A stretch of 64,000 nt of DNA, from NCBI RefSeq assembly GCF_026965555.1, contig NZ_CP114040.1, positions 3,410,001 through 3,474,000 of the forward strand, in the 5' to 3' direction. This stretch comes from Nannocystis punicea. Lineage in GTDB: Bacteria > Myxococcota_A > Polyangia > Nannocystales > Nannocystaceae. Positions 8,731 to 16,883 of the stretch are shown one piece after another. The position numbers were made by a program, and so were the translations under genes. The first letter of the stretch is position 1, and each line of letters begins with the position of its first letter. Under the pieces are notes generated by a model. That model searched no databases, was not told the origin of the DNA, and was given only the letters and a program-made list of their open reading frames with translations.

Positions 8731-8965
8731 CACGAAGGGATCGACTCGCACCTCGGCCTGGAATTGCGAGGTCGACTTTCATCTCTTTGCCACCGTCTTC
8801 CGTACTGCCCTGCCGCGCAATGCCATTGGTTTTCTCGTCACAGTTGGTGTTGGCATTTATGTATCCGCACACCTTCTCCTGCAACGCCTCGCGCACGTCA
8901 CGATAGCGTTTGTGAACTTCGGGTGGGAGCTTCGCAATAAAGTCGCCTGCGGGCTTCGCTACGCT
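8648..8965 (-). pseudogene. Truncated RelE/ParE-like toxin ORF (tentative)
   Basis: The open frame begins directly after a TGA at 8966-8968 without an ATG (a GTG lies at 8896) and reads AKLPPEVHKRYRDVREALQE, then KEMKVDLAIPGRGASRSLRV and ILAVY...ALLLQVYWHQD. A charged N-terminal helix pair followed by strands around P-G-R-G-x-S-x-x-x-R-V-I and a final hydrophobic strand resembles RelE-superfamily mRNA interferases. The antitoxin is missing and the 5' end is cut close to the IS at 9006, so it is probably inactive. The family call is tentative. Confidence 0.35.
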
Positions 8966-9005
8966 TCACACTCTATCCCTCGGATGCACTGGTACGAATA
9001 CTGCT

Positions 9006-9725
9006 CTAGGCTATGTCCGAAATCGCGCATGAAGCAGACAGACGCAGGTAGCGGTGGATAAACGCTAGTTTAACCATCGCCCCGAAGTTGATGGCTTTCT
9101 TCTCGAACCGGGTAGCGATCCGGCGTGACTCCTTGAGCCAGCCGATGAGGCACTCGATGATGCTTCGACGCCGGTACGCGGCCTTGTCGAATGCGACAGG
9201 CCGAAGGGAGCGGTCCTCGTTCTCCTTACTCGGGATTATGGGCTTGATGCCGAGCTCCAACAGGTACTGGTCGACCCAGTTCGCTCGGTAACCCTTGTCG
9301 CCGGCGAGCGCGACGGGCCAAGCCATCGGTGTCCCGTGCTCGTCGTGCAGAGTCTCATCGGCGCCGCAAAGCAAGGTGTCGACCATCGTCTGGTCGTGGA
9401 TCTGGCCGGCGCTGAGATGGAAGTGGAGGGGGTGTCCGTGTGCGTCACACAGGATGTGGATCTTCGTGCCCCAGCCACCCCGGGAGCGCCCCAGAGCGTG
9501 ATCCTTCGGTTCTTCTGGGTCCGTCGATTTTCCCCCCGCCGCTGCTGCAGCGAGCCGCGCGGATAGACGTGCCGTCGATGCACCAGAGCTCGGCGGGGGG
9601 GTCGTCATGCGAAACCACGCAGCTGCGGAGTCGTCGCAGCACCTCGTCGAACGTCCTGTCTTGGTTCCACTTGTTGAAGAAGTCCCACGCAGTCGACCAT
9701 GGACCGAACTCGATCGGAAGATCAC
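9006..9725 (-). CDS. IS5-family transposase, second frame (catalytic C-terminal part)
   Basis: The frame contains the DDE core: GGWGTKIHILCDAHGHPLHF, then the second acidic motif ALAGDKGYRANW and the RRSIIECLIGWLKESRRIAT motif with the catalytic Glu, as in IS5/IS427-type transposases. It ends at the TAG formed by the left CTAG. The upstream part of the open frame is unlikely to be translated by itself; the functional protein probably joins the first frame (9445-9921) at GGGGGGAAAA (about 9527-9536), where the reading frames differ by one base forward (or two back). Transposition of the element is the expected role. Confidence 0.8.
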   Translation of the reverse strand: MIFRSSSVHGRLRGTSSTSGTKTGRSTRCCDDSAAAWFRMTTPPPSSGASTARLSARLAAAAAGGKSTDPEEPKDHALGRSRGGWGTKIHILCDAHGHPLHFHLSAGQIHDQTMVDTLLCGADETLHDEHGTPMAWPVALAGDKGYRANWVDQYLLELGIKPIIPSKENEDRSLRPVAFDKAAYRRRSIIECLIGWLKESRRIATRFEKKAINFGAMVKLAFIHRYLRLSASCAISDIA

Positions 9726-9921
9726 GCCACGGCGCTCCTGTGCGGAGCACCCAAAAGATGGCGTTCAGGATCGTCCGGCGATCTCTCGCGCGCCGTCCCG
9801 TCTTGCAGTTGCGAGTCGGAAACAGGTCCGCGATCAGGTTCCACTGGTCGTCCGTGAGCTGGTGGCGGGGAACGCGGGGCGTCATGTCCCCGACCAGATC
9901 AAGAAATCCCGATGTCTCCAA
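9445..9921 (-). CDS. IS5-family transposase, first frame (N-terminal part)
   Basis: The product carries the DUF4096-like N-terminal domain of IS5 transposases: LTDDQWNLIADLFP, RRTILNAIFWVLRTGAPWRD, and the first catalytic Asp in LWCIDGTSIRA. After the slippery-looking GGGGGGAAAA its frame leaves the conserved sequence, which continues in the second frame. This is the usual two-ORF arrangement of the IS427 subgroup, with the fusion made by programmed frameshifting. Confidence 0.8.
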   Translation of the reverse strand: METSGFLDLVGDMTPRVPRHQLTDDQWNLIADLFPTRNCKTGRRARDRRTILNAIFWVLRTGAPWRDLPIEFGPWSTAWDFFNKWNQDRTFDEVLRRLRSCVVSHDDPPAELWCIDGTSIRAARCSSGGGKIDGPRRTEGSRSGALPGWLGHEDPHPV

Positions 9922-10262
9922 GAAACTGGCGTTTTCGGGATTTCGGACATGGCCTAGACAAGCGGCACGAACTCCCCAGCCATTGATCCTCGATCCCGCT
10001 CCCTTATCGAAGGCACTTTTCCAACCGAGGTTCTTATGCGCGATTTCCGAAATGGCAGTAGGGCAGATCGGCCACCGACCGGCGGCCGGGTCGGGCCGCG
10101 ACGACCCATCCGCGCGCGAAGGTCACCGGTCGCGTACCGTGGACACGAAGAACAAGAGGAGCCCAGCACCGCCGCCGCGTCAACGCCCGAGACGCGCGTC
10201 GTAGTGGTCGCAGGCGGCGTCGTCATCCGCACGGCGCGGGCGGGGTTCGAGAACTTCCGACC

Positions 10263-10457
10263 AGGATCGAGATCAAACACGTCAACGCCCCGCTCGCCGC
10301 CTGCGGCCCCGAGCGGAGTTACCAGCAGTGTCTCCGTGAGGGCCACGGGCGGCCGGCGTGCGAGCCGCTCCTCAGGCGCTCAACCTGCCCGGCCGCCAAG
10401 GCCCCCGCGACCTCCAGCCCGACCGTGCAGAGCCCGCCGCCGCGCGTACCGTACTGA
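10263..10457 (+). pseudogene. Cys-containing gene fragment of unknown origin
   Basis: A 64-codon frame without a start reads RIEIKHVNAPLAACGPERSY and QQCLREGHGRPACEPLL, ending at TGA 10455-10457. The even Cys spacing looks protein-like, but no family is evident. It lies in the 719-base stretch 9958-10676 right of the IS, which otherwise shows no gene. It may be the tail of a gene broken by earlier rearrangement, or chance. Confidence 0.25.
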
Positions 10458-10676
10458 CCATTAAGACATGTTGCTGAGAACAGCCGCGGCCGGCGCCGCG
10501 CCGGGCAAGGCAATACGCGTGCGCTACCTGGGCTCCGGCCCGCAGTGGGGCGACGGGGGCGAGTTTCATGGCTGGCAGGTGTGGTGGCACGGCGACCCGT
10601 TCTGGCCCCGTCGCCGCGGGCGAGCTCGCGGGCAACTGGCTAGGCGTCGAGCTCAGCGAGCGCGCACGCGTCGAGC

Positions 10677-11042
10677 TCAGCGAGGCGGGATTTGATGGCG
10701 TGGGCCAAGTGACCCTAGCGCGGCAAGAATGACGCGCAGCGCTGGTGCTCCCGGGACCTCGCTCTCCGGGTAGAGTCGGCACGAGGATCCGTCTGCAGGC
10801 GAGCCGCCGGCGACGTCCTGGCCGTCGACGAGGATAGTCGGCGACCCGTACCCGCGAGCGTGGGCCGGGACGGCATCGGAGCTCACGTCGTGTTCCACCC
10901 ATGTCGCAGCAAGACCGGCGCGTTCGAGGGCTTGTGCAAGCTGTGCGCGGGCAGCCGGAACGTGCGGGCAGCCGGGGAAGTAGAGCAGCTCCACGGACGG
11001 AGAGCGGAGATTGCGGGCGTCCACCGGCCGATCATGCAGCAT
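10677..11042 (-). CDS. Thioredoxin-like protein of the alkylmercury-associated type
   Basis: From the ATG at 11042 the product has 121 residues. The core reads VELLYFPGCPHVPAARAQLA, later RGYGSPTILVDGQDVAGG and SCRLYP. The pattern ELLYFxGCPxxxxA...GSPTILxDGxD is that of small thioredoxin-fold proteins often found beside MerB-like alkylmercury lyases or in cytosolic redox roles (family knowledge). Only one Cys of a CxxC pair is kept (GCPH), so classical disulfide exchange is doubtful. The frame remains open upstream, but that extension has no recognisable similarity. Confidence 0.6.
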   Translation of the reverse strand: MLHDRPVDARNLRSPSVELLYFPGCPHVPAARAQLAQALERAGLAATWVEHDVSSDAVPAHARGYGSPTILVDGQDVAGGSPADGSSCRLYPESEVPGAPALRVILAALGSLGPRHQIPPR

Positions 11043-11314
11043 GAGCCCGACATCCGAGGCAAGTACAAACGACGCTTGGGTGCGCTTGAACGTGAAGGCG
11101 CTTTTTGGGTGCATCCTCAGGACGATGCGCCGTCGCCTCGTCCTCGTCCTGACCTCCACCGCGGCTCGCATGCGGGCCGCCCGTAGCGGGCTGAGCTGAT
11201 GCGCCAGCATCTGCCAGGAGGTCTCGGGCCGGTCCTCGACGTCGTTCAGCTGCGCCGCGCTGCCCGCATGCGCCACCTGCACGCCGGTGGGCCCGCACCA
11301 CTCGGGTTTGCGGT

Positions 11315-11647
11315 CTACAGGGTCTTGGCCTTGGCACACGCGGCCGCGTTCTTGTCCTCGTTGCACATGCGCTCGCAGGCGGCCTTGCCCTCGAGCTCGC
11401 AGAGGGCCTCGGTGACGCGGTCGTCGGCCTTGCATGCCTCCGCGTCGCCCTTGCCGTCGGCGCAGGCCATCGGGCACAGGTTGAGCGCCGCGGTGACGTG
11501 CTTGCCGGCTTCAGGGCTGCGCTTGTCGGCGGCGGCGACGTAGGCGTCGGCAGCCTTCACGCACTCCTCGGTGGTCGCGCTCTTCTTGCCGCAAGCGGCG
11601 CCCATGATCAGCCCGAGCAGGGCCACGACGGTGATGCTGTGATGCAT
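11315..11647 (-). CDS. Small Cys-rich lipoprotein
   Basis: The product has 110 residues with a lipoprotein signal (ALLGLIMGAAC, Cys at about 19) and a mature domain of about 90 residues with eight more cysteines in an alternating helical pattern (ECVKAADAYVAAADK, CPMACADGKGDAEAC, CELEGKAACERMC). The even Cys number suggests disulfide-linked helices. No named family. The 272 bases downstream to 11043 hold no convincing gene. Confidence 0.7.
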   Translation of the reverse strand: MHHSITVVALLGLIMGAACGKKSATTEECVKAADAYVAAADKRSPEAGKHVTAALNLCPMACADGKGDAEACKADDRVTEALCELEGKAACERMCNEDKNAAACAKAKTL

Positions 11648-11730
11648 ATGGCACCCTACCCGAGTGACGCCCGGCCGTCACCGGACGGCCCTGGGGCCGG
11701 ACAACTTTGCAGCCACCTGTCCCGGGCTCG

Positions 11731-11842
11731 CTGGTGGATTCGAGAACGTCGGCGTCTGCGGCATGCCGCAGTAAGCCCAGTGCTGCCTGCTCGAGGCGGG
11801 CCCCGGACCTCCCACGGTCCCGGGAATGATGCGCCTCTCACC
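11731..11842 (+). repeat. Duplicated tail of a Cys-rich lipoprotein gene plus its hairpin
   Basis: This segment is nearly identical to 3675-3785: the last codons GFENVGVCGMPQ, the stop, CCCAGTGCTGCCTGCTCGAG, the GC hairpin (one G shorter) and CGGGAATGATGCGCC. Nothing of the gene remains upstream, so it is a remnant of a duplicated copy. Confidence 0.8.
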
Positions 11843-11858
11843 AGTGACGGCATGGACT

Positions 11859-13073
11859 CTATTGCACGCAGCGCAGCTCCGCGACGCGGAGCCGCCTGCG
11901 CGCGCGACCCTCCGCCCAGGCCGCGTAGACCCCGGCGTGTGAGCGGCCGAGGACGAGCTCCTCGGCGAAGTCGTACGAGCGCGCCACTTCCACGGCGCGC
12001 CCGGGGCGACCGTCGGCCGCCAGCGGGATCACGAGCGCCTGCGCCGGCGCGACGCAGCGGTGACGGGCGCAGTGCGACACCTCGGCGCCGAGCCAGAAGC
12101 GACCACGGTGGTGCAGGAGCGCGGTCGGCCGGGCTCGCGGGAGCGGACCGCGCTCGCCGAGGGCTTGACGCGCCTCGCTGCGCGGCGCCCCGTCGAAGCC
12201 GACGGCCACGAACATGAGCTGCGCCGCGCCGCGCACGAACACCACGCCGAGCCCGTCCGACCCGCGTGCCACCCGCGGCTCGTCGACCTCGCCGTCGGCG
12301 AGGGTGCGCAGAGGCCCCGACGCGCCGTTGCGATCGAGCAGCCGGAGCACCACCTGCCGCGCCGACGCCGGCGCAGCCGCGTGCACATACACGAGCGCGT
12401 AGCCGTCGGGCATGCGCTCGAGGCGGACGCCGCGGATGAGCGGCGCCGAGTCGACCACGTCGACCCGATCGACGGCACCATCACTTTTCACGAGCGCGAA
12501 CCGGAGCTCCATCGCTCCGTGAACGCCTGCGCGGATCCAGGCGACCGCCCAGCCGCCCTCGGGCCGCGCGACGAGCACCGGCTCCTTGTCGTGCAGCGGG
12601 TGCGGATCGACGCGGGCCAGCAGCCCTGGCGCGTGGAGATCGCCGAGGGCGATGTCGTCGTCGCTGTCGTTCGCCACGGTCGTCGCGTAGATCCAGCGCT
12701 CTCCGGGCGCGAGGTCGAGGCCGTAGTGGACCGGCAAGGGCGGGGTCCCGCGGCGAATCACGGCCGACGGTGCGTCGAGCTCGATGCGGACCCACGCCCC
12801 GGAGTCGTCGGACAGCACGAGCATGGCACCCTCGGCGGTCCAGACGAAGGTCGGACGGTCGCGCAGCGACTTGCTGCGCCAGGTGACGTCGACATCGAGC
12901 GGTCGCACCGCGATCTCGTCGCCGCACGGCGCTCCGTCGAGCGGGACCGCGACCGCCGGCGGCGCTCGCGGGACCTCGAGCCCGCCGCCGCGGACGCACG
13001 CGAGGGAGAGCGCGAGCACCAGGCCCGCCGCGCTCCCCGGGAATCTCCGGCGACCGGTCGTCGCGCCCGACAT
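11859..13073 (-). CDS. Predicted lipoprotein, beta-propeller-like
   Basis: The product has 404 residues with a lipoprotein signal (LVLALSLAC, Cys at about 26). Strand-rich repeats follow (TFVWTAEGAMLVLSDDSGAW, GGWAVAWIRAGV, DGYALVYVHAAAP, DGLGVVFVRGAAQ, GRFWLGAEVSH), spaced by about 45-50 residues as in WD40-like or PQQ-like propellers. Four cysteines near the C-terminus may pair. It is distantly similar in style to the protein at 6264-7295. No ligand or function can be assigned. Confidence 0.65.
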   Translation of the reverse strand: MSGATTGRRRFPGSAAGLVLALSLACVRGGGLEVPRAPPAVAVPLDGAPCGDEIAVRPLDVDVTWRSKSLRDRPTFVWTAEGAMLVLSDDSGAWVRIELDAPSAVIRRGTPPLPVHYGLDLAPGERWIYATTVANDSDDDIALGDLHAPGLLARVDPHPLHDKEPVLVARPEGGWAVAWIRAGVHGAMELRFALVKSDGAVDRVDVVDSAPLIRGVRLERMPDGYALVYVHAAAPASARQVVLRLLDRNGASGPLRTLADGEVDEPRVARGSDGLGVVFVRGAAQLMFVAVGFDGAPRSEARQALGERGPLPRARPTALLHHRGRFWLGAEVSHCARHRCVAPAQALVIPLAADGRPGRAVEVARSYDFAEELVLGRSHAGVYAAWAEGRARRRLRVAELRCVQ

Positions 13074-13469
13074 CGACGAGCTTGTATCACGGGCGGACGT
13101 GCCGCCTCGAGATCGCCGAGGTCGGGCGCCTGGCGAAGGTCCGCACGCGTCGCCAGGCGGGCCGCATGCGAACCACTACTGGGTGCGCGTCCTGTTACGA
13201 CCCGCTCGACGAGAATGGCCCCGGTGAGCGGCTCGTTTCGGACTCTCGCGACAGGCGCAAGAGACTTCGTCGCGTCGACGCTGGCAACCCACGCCGTCGG
13301 CGGCCGTCGAGCCTGGACCTCCCACGGCGACGCTGATGGCGCAGGGAAACGCTGCCGGCCCTGGCGAGCACGTCGGGCGCCTTCGGCGGCTGTCCCGAGA
13401 GACAGCCGAGCGGGGTCGACGTTCGCGGGCACGGCATGACGATCCCCGAGAGGGACGCGCCGCCTGTGC

Positions 13470-13577
13470 GCGGAACCCCCGGAGTGGTACGAGATGGGTC
13501 AGGCGTCGCCGGGGTACGAGAACGTCGGCGTGTGCGGCATCCCGCGGCTCGCGCCGGCCGGGCTCTGCGCCGCGTGA
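13470..13577 (+). pseudogene. C-terminal fragment of a Cys-rich lipoprotein gene
   Basis: The frame EWYEMGQASPGYENVGVCGI followed by PR matches the C-terminus of the lipoprotein at 2751-3716 (AWYEMGQAPPGFENVGVCGI), then runs into unrelated codons to a TGA at 13575. It is the third copy of this gene end in the window. The rest of 13074-13692 has no gene. Confidence 0.7.
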
Positions 13578-13692
13578 ACCGCCGGGCGCGGCTCCGACGA
13601 TCTCCGGCTCGCGGGGTCGCGCGCGGACGTTTGCCCGGGCGCGACCGGCGAGCTTGCGCCGGGACGGCGATGGAGCGACGCTTTTCGGGCCC

Positions 13693-14826
13693 ATGATCAT
13701 CGAGCTCGAACGCGGCAGACAGGCAACCCTCGATCAGATCCGCGACCTCGCGGTGCGCTTCGGCAATCGTGTCGAACTGAGCGAGGGCACGGGGGTCTAC
13801 GACACCGTCCACATCATCGGCGACAGCCGCGAGTTCGCCAGCCGCGAGAGCTACATCCTCGGCCTGCCCGGGGTGCGCGCGGCGTGGCAGCCGACCGGCG
13901 GCTACAAGAACATCGCCCGGGTCGTGCGCGGCAACGAGGGCAAGGCCCTGCACCGCGAGCGGCGCGTGGTCGAGGTCAAGGGCCTCGACGGCAAGGCGCG
14001 CCGGTTCGGCGGCGGCAACGGCAAGCACATCTTCGTGTGCGGCCCGGACTCGCCGCAGACGCTCGAGCAGACGCTGGCGACGGCGCGGATGGCCCGCGAG
14101 GTCGGCGAGAAGTTCGGCATCCTCGACCGCGTGATGCTGCGCGGCGGCGCGTTCAAGCCGCGCACCCGGCCGACCGACTGGCGCGGCCTCGGCATGAAGG
14201 GCATCGCCATCATGGACGCGGCCCGCGAGGAGACCGGCCTGCCGTACGTCACCGAGGTGATGGACCACAACCTGGTCGAGCAGATCGGCGCCCACGCCGA
14301 CATGCTGCAGATCGGCACCCGCAACGCCCAGAACTTCGACCTGCTCGAGTCCGTGGGCCGCTTCGGCAAGCCGGTCATCCTCAAGCGCGGGTTCGGCAAC
14401 GAGGCCGAGGAGTGGTTCTACTCCGCCGAGTACATCGCCAACCAGGGCAACCTCGACATCGTCCTGTGCGAGCGCGGGATGAAGACGCTCTACACGAAGG
14501 GCGGCTACTGCCGCAACCAGCCCGACCTCAACGCCTGCACCCATGCCCGCAAGCAGACCATCCTGCCCATCATCTTCGACCCCAGCCACGTCGCCGGCGA
14601 CCACCGCATCGTCGCCGAGAACCTGATGGCCGCCTGCGGCCACCTGGTCGACGGCTCGATCACCGAGACCGTCCACACCGAGGCCTGGCGCCGCGAGCAG
14701 CTGTGCGACGCCGGCCAGGCGCTGGTGATGGACCAGTACTCGATCCTGGTCGAGGCGGTGCTCGAGTACGAGAACCACGTCGCGCCCAGGATGAAGACGA
14801 TCCTCCGCATGCTCGGGACCGACTGA
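13693..14826 (+). CDS. DAHP synthase-like enzyme (type I-beta), atypical metal site
   Basis: The product has 377 residues. An N-terminal ferredoxin-like domain (about residues 1-90) precedes an aldolase-type barrel with LRGGAFKPRT, YVTEVMDHN, LQIGTRNAQNF, VILKRGFGNEAEEW, VLCERGMKTL and FDPSHVAGDH, all diagnostic of 3-deoxy-D-arabino-heptulosonate 7-phosphate synthase, which joins phosphoenolpyruvate and erythrose 4-phosphate at the head of the shikimate pathway. In the classical GPCS motif the metal-binding Cys is replaced: the sequence reads VCGPDSPQT. The C-terminus (SITETVHTEAWRREQL) also differs from the usual EVHPxP. It may be a divergent paralogue with a changed substrate. No aromatic pathway gene lies nearby. 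Confidence 0.8.
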   Translation: MIIELERGRQATLDQIRDLAVRFGNRVELSEGTGVYDTVHIIGDSREFASRESYILGLPGVRAAWQPTGGYKNIARVVRGNEGKALHRERRVVEVKGLDGKARRFGGGNGKHIFVCGPDSPQTLEQTLATARMAREVGEKFGILDRVMLRGGAFKPRTRPTDWRGLGMKGIAIMDAAREETGLPYVTEVMDHNLVEQIGAHADMLQIGTRNAQNFDLLESVGRFGKPVILKRGFGNEAEEWFYSAEYIANQGNLDIVLCERGMKTLYTKGGYCRNQPDLNACTHARKQTILPIIFDPSHVAGDHRIVAENLMAACGHLVDGSITETVHTEAWRREQLCDAGQALVMDQYSILVEAVLEYENHVAPRMKTILRMLGTD

Positions 14827-14839
14827 GCGCGCTCGGGCA

Positions 14840-14925
14840 GTTGCCCGAAAGGGCATGTACGAAGGGGCATGTTCTTCCGGGCATGCCCCTTCGAGCATGT
14901 CTGGAGGGACATGCGGCGAAGGAGC
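14840..14925. repeat. 14-bp repeat array between convergent genes (5 clear units)
   Basis: CATG begins at 14854, 14868, 14882, 14896 and 14910, exactly 14 bases apart, preceded by a degenerate unit at 14840. It starts right after the stop of the DAHP synthase gene and can form several alternative hairpins. Confidence 0.85.
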
Positions 14926-14980
14926 AGGTCCGCCGCGGCGAGATCGAGCAGGGCGGAGCCCGCGCCCGCGAGTCGATCGA

Positions 14981-15160
14981 CGGGCGGGCGAATCGCCGCG
15001 GCCGCCCGCTGCGGCGCGAGTCACCGCGAGAGCGCGGGGCGGGCGAATCGCCGCGGCCGCCCGGTGCGGCGCGAGTCACCGCGAGAGCGCGGGGCGGGCG
15101 AATCGCCGCGGTCGCCTGGTCCGGCGCGAGTCACCGCGAGAGCGCGGGGCGGGCGGTGGC
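14981..15160. repeat. 55-bp tandem direct repeat, about three copies
   Basis: GGGCGGGCGAATCGCCGCGG recurs with AATCG at 14991, 15046 and 15101, each followed by CCGCCCG, GCGGCGCGAGTCACC and GCGAGAGCGC; a partial copy ends near 15160. Copies are nearly identical, so the array is recent. It lies in the gene-free gap 14926-15296 between convergent genes. Confidence 0.85.
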
Positions 15161-15296
15161 GGGGGGTGAATGCCTGCGCAGGGCAGCGAGAACGGCGATG
15201 CGGGGCCGCGGGTGGCCGCCCGCAACGGTCCGTTCAGCTTCATGGCTGGCGCCCGACGAGCGGGCGGTGGCGCGGGTGGATCGCCCGCTACCCGGG

Positions 15297-16883
15297 CTAC
15301 GAGAGCGGGAGCGCGAACGACAGGGCGACCGGGGCGCCGGTGAGGGCGGCCGGGTAGGAGGCGCCGATCTTGAGCTCCGGGCCCGCTTCGCCCTGGGTGA
15401 GGGCGGCGCCGAAGCGCGGGCGGATGGGCGTGCCGGGGAGCAGCACCAGGGCTGCGGCCCGGCTCACGGCGTCGGCGGCCTGCTCGGCGCTGGCGCCGGC
15501 GGGCACGCGGTCGCGCACCCACAGCGCGAAGCGGACGGTGCGACCGACCAGCAGCTGGCCGGCGAGGCTGGTCGTGTCCTCGCTGCGGTGGACGGTCGGG
15601 CAGGCGGCGAGGGTCAAGAGGTCGCTCTGCTGCGGGCCGCCGACGGCGGTCAGGCCGCGGCGCGCCAGGGCCAGCTGGGTCTCGGCGGAGCAGGGCTCGG
15701 CGGTGCCGATCGGGATGTCCTCCTGGCCATGTCGGAAAGACCTGGTGGCCGGGGCGCGCAGGTCGGCGTCGCGGCCGAGCTGGGCGAAGGTGCCGCCGAG
15801 GCGCAGGCTGGTGGCCAGCAGCGCCGCCACGGCCAGGGCCGCGCCGCCGGCGACGACGCGCTCGCCGGCCGGGGTGGCTTCGGCGGCCAGCACCGGGCCG
15901 TTGACCGCGAGGGTGAGCCAGCGGCTGGCCGGGTCGTCGCGCAGCGCGGCGAACTCCTCGCCGAGGTCGCGGGCGTCCGCGAGGGCGGCCGCGTCGGTGA
16001 GGCCGACGGCGGCGGGGGCCAGCTCGGCGCACACGGGGGCGTGCAGGTCAGCCGCGACCTCGGCCAGAGCGGCGGCCTCGGCCAGGCTCTTGAGCGGGTC
16101 GAGCAGGAACACCGCGTCGGGACGCGCCAGCGGGTCGAGCTCGCCGAGCGCGGCCAGGGCCGCGGGCAGGCCGGCGGCGTCGACGTCGAGCAGCTCGACG
16201 TCGAGATCCTGGTCGCGCGGGCATTGCCCCAAGAACAGCCGCAAGGCCCGCCAGCGCAGCTCCGCGGCCCGCAGCGTGGGGTCGGCGAGCACGGCGGCGG
16301 CGGCTCGCGCGAGGGCGGCCGACAGCGAGGCGTGGGCGGCCCGCGACGGCTCGGCGGCGGCGCCGGCCGGGGTGCTCTGGACGGTGCCGCGGACGACCGC
16401 GTCGATCGCCGAGCTGGCGGCGCTCTTCGGCGCGGTCGAGCCGCGCGCCAGGAGCTCCTCGACGAGGTCGCCGCCGCCCGCGTCGGCGGGCTTCTCGGGC
16501 GGCGGGGCGAAGCAGGCGGCGATCTCGGCGTGCAGCGGGCCGCGGCCGGCGATCCGGGCGACCGTCGCCAGCAGCTCGTCGCTGCGCGGGCGGCCGCTGG
16601 GGGCGAGCAGCCGCTCGCGCAGGCGGTGCAGCTCGCCCAGGCTCTGCTGCACGACCTCGGCTCCCGAGAAGTCGCGGAAGCGGGAGAACTTGGCCTTGAC
16701 CTTGAGCTCACCGGCGGCGCCCAGAGCCGGGCCGACGTCGACGTCGACCGCGAGCGACGACTGCGTCAGGCGCTCGGCCAGCTCGGCCAGCAAGATCCGC
16801 CCGCGCCGTCCGCTCGGTCGCGGCGACAGCGGCCCGGCGACGAGGAAGTGGAGGCGCGGCGCATTGGAGATCGAGGGCTGCAT
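15297..16883 (-). CDS. TssB/TssC-like contractile sheath protein, apparently solitary
   Basis: The ATG at 16883 gives 528 residues. The N-terminal part (RILLAELAERL...VDVDVGPALG...ELKVKAKFSRFRDFSGAEVV) resembles TssB, with its VELKFxxxxDFSPEAV pattern; the middle (RALRLFLGQCPRDQDLDVEL, later SLAEAAALAEVAADLHAPVC, FAALRDDPASRWLTLAVNGP) resembles TssC, including the region before the usual GLxxPRFL. Fused small and large sheath subunits of type VI secretion-like tubes are rare. No baseplate, Hcp, VgrG or ClpV gene is near, so it may serve another system or be a domesticated sheath. The family call rests on pattern similarity only. Confidence 0.55.
   Translation of the reverse strand: MQPSISNAPRLHFLVAGPLSPRPSGRRGRILLAELAERLTQSSLAVDVDVGPALGAAGELKVKAKFSRFRDFSGAEVVQQSLGELHRLRERLLAPSGRPRSDELLATVARIAGRGPLHAEIAACFAPPPEKPADAGGGDLVEELLARGSTAPKSAASSAIDAVVRGTVQSTPAGAAAEPSRAAHASLSAALARAAAAVLADPTLRAAELRWRALRLFLGQCPRDQDLDVELLDVDAAGLPAALAALGELDPLARPDAVFLLDPLKSLAEAAALAEVAADLHAPVCAELAPAAVGLTDAAALADARDLGEEFAALRDDPASRWLTLAVNGPVLAAEATPAGERVVAGGAALAVAALLATSLRLGGTFAQLGRDADLRAPATRSFRHGQEDIPIGTAEPCSAETQLALARRGLTAVGGPQQSDLLTLAACPTVHRSEDTTSLAGQLLVGRTVRFALWVRDRVPAGASAEQAADAVSRAAALVLLPGTPIRPRFGAALTQGEAGPELKIGASYPAALTGAPVALSFALPLS

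Larger units (their letters stand above)
9006..9957 (-). mobile_element. Complete IS5-family insertion sequence
   Basis: The element is bounded by near-perfect inverted repeats: GCTATGTCCGAAATC begins at 9010, and the complement of the right end reads GCCATGTCCGAAATC from 9953. Both ends are flanked by CTAG (9006-9009 and 9954-9957), which fits the four-base YTAR target duplication of IS5-type elements. Inside are two overlapping frames forming one DDE transposase. The intact ends, intact frames and a plausible target duplication indicate recent insertion. Confidence 0.85.

Noticed and set aside
9006..9957. IS inverted repeat (CATGTCCGAAAT) as origin of the 14-bp family
   Set aside because: The shared CATGTCC is seven bases; the IS end lacks the 14-base periodicity and the GGA half, so the match is probably chance.
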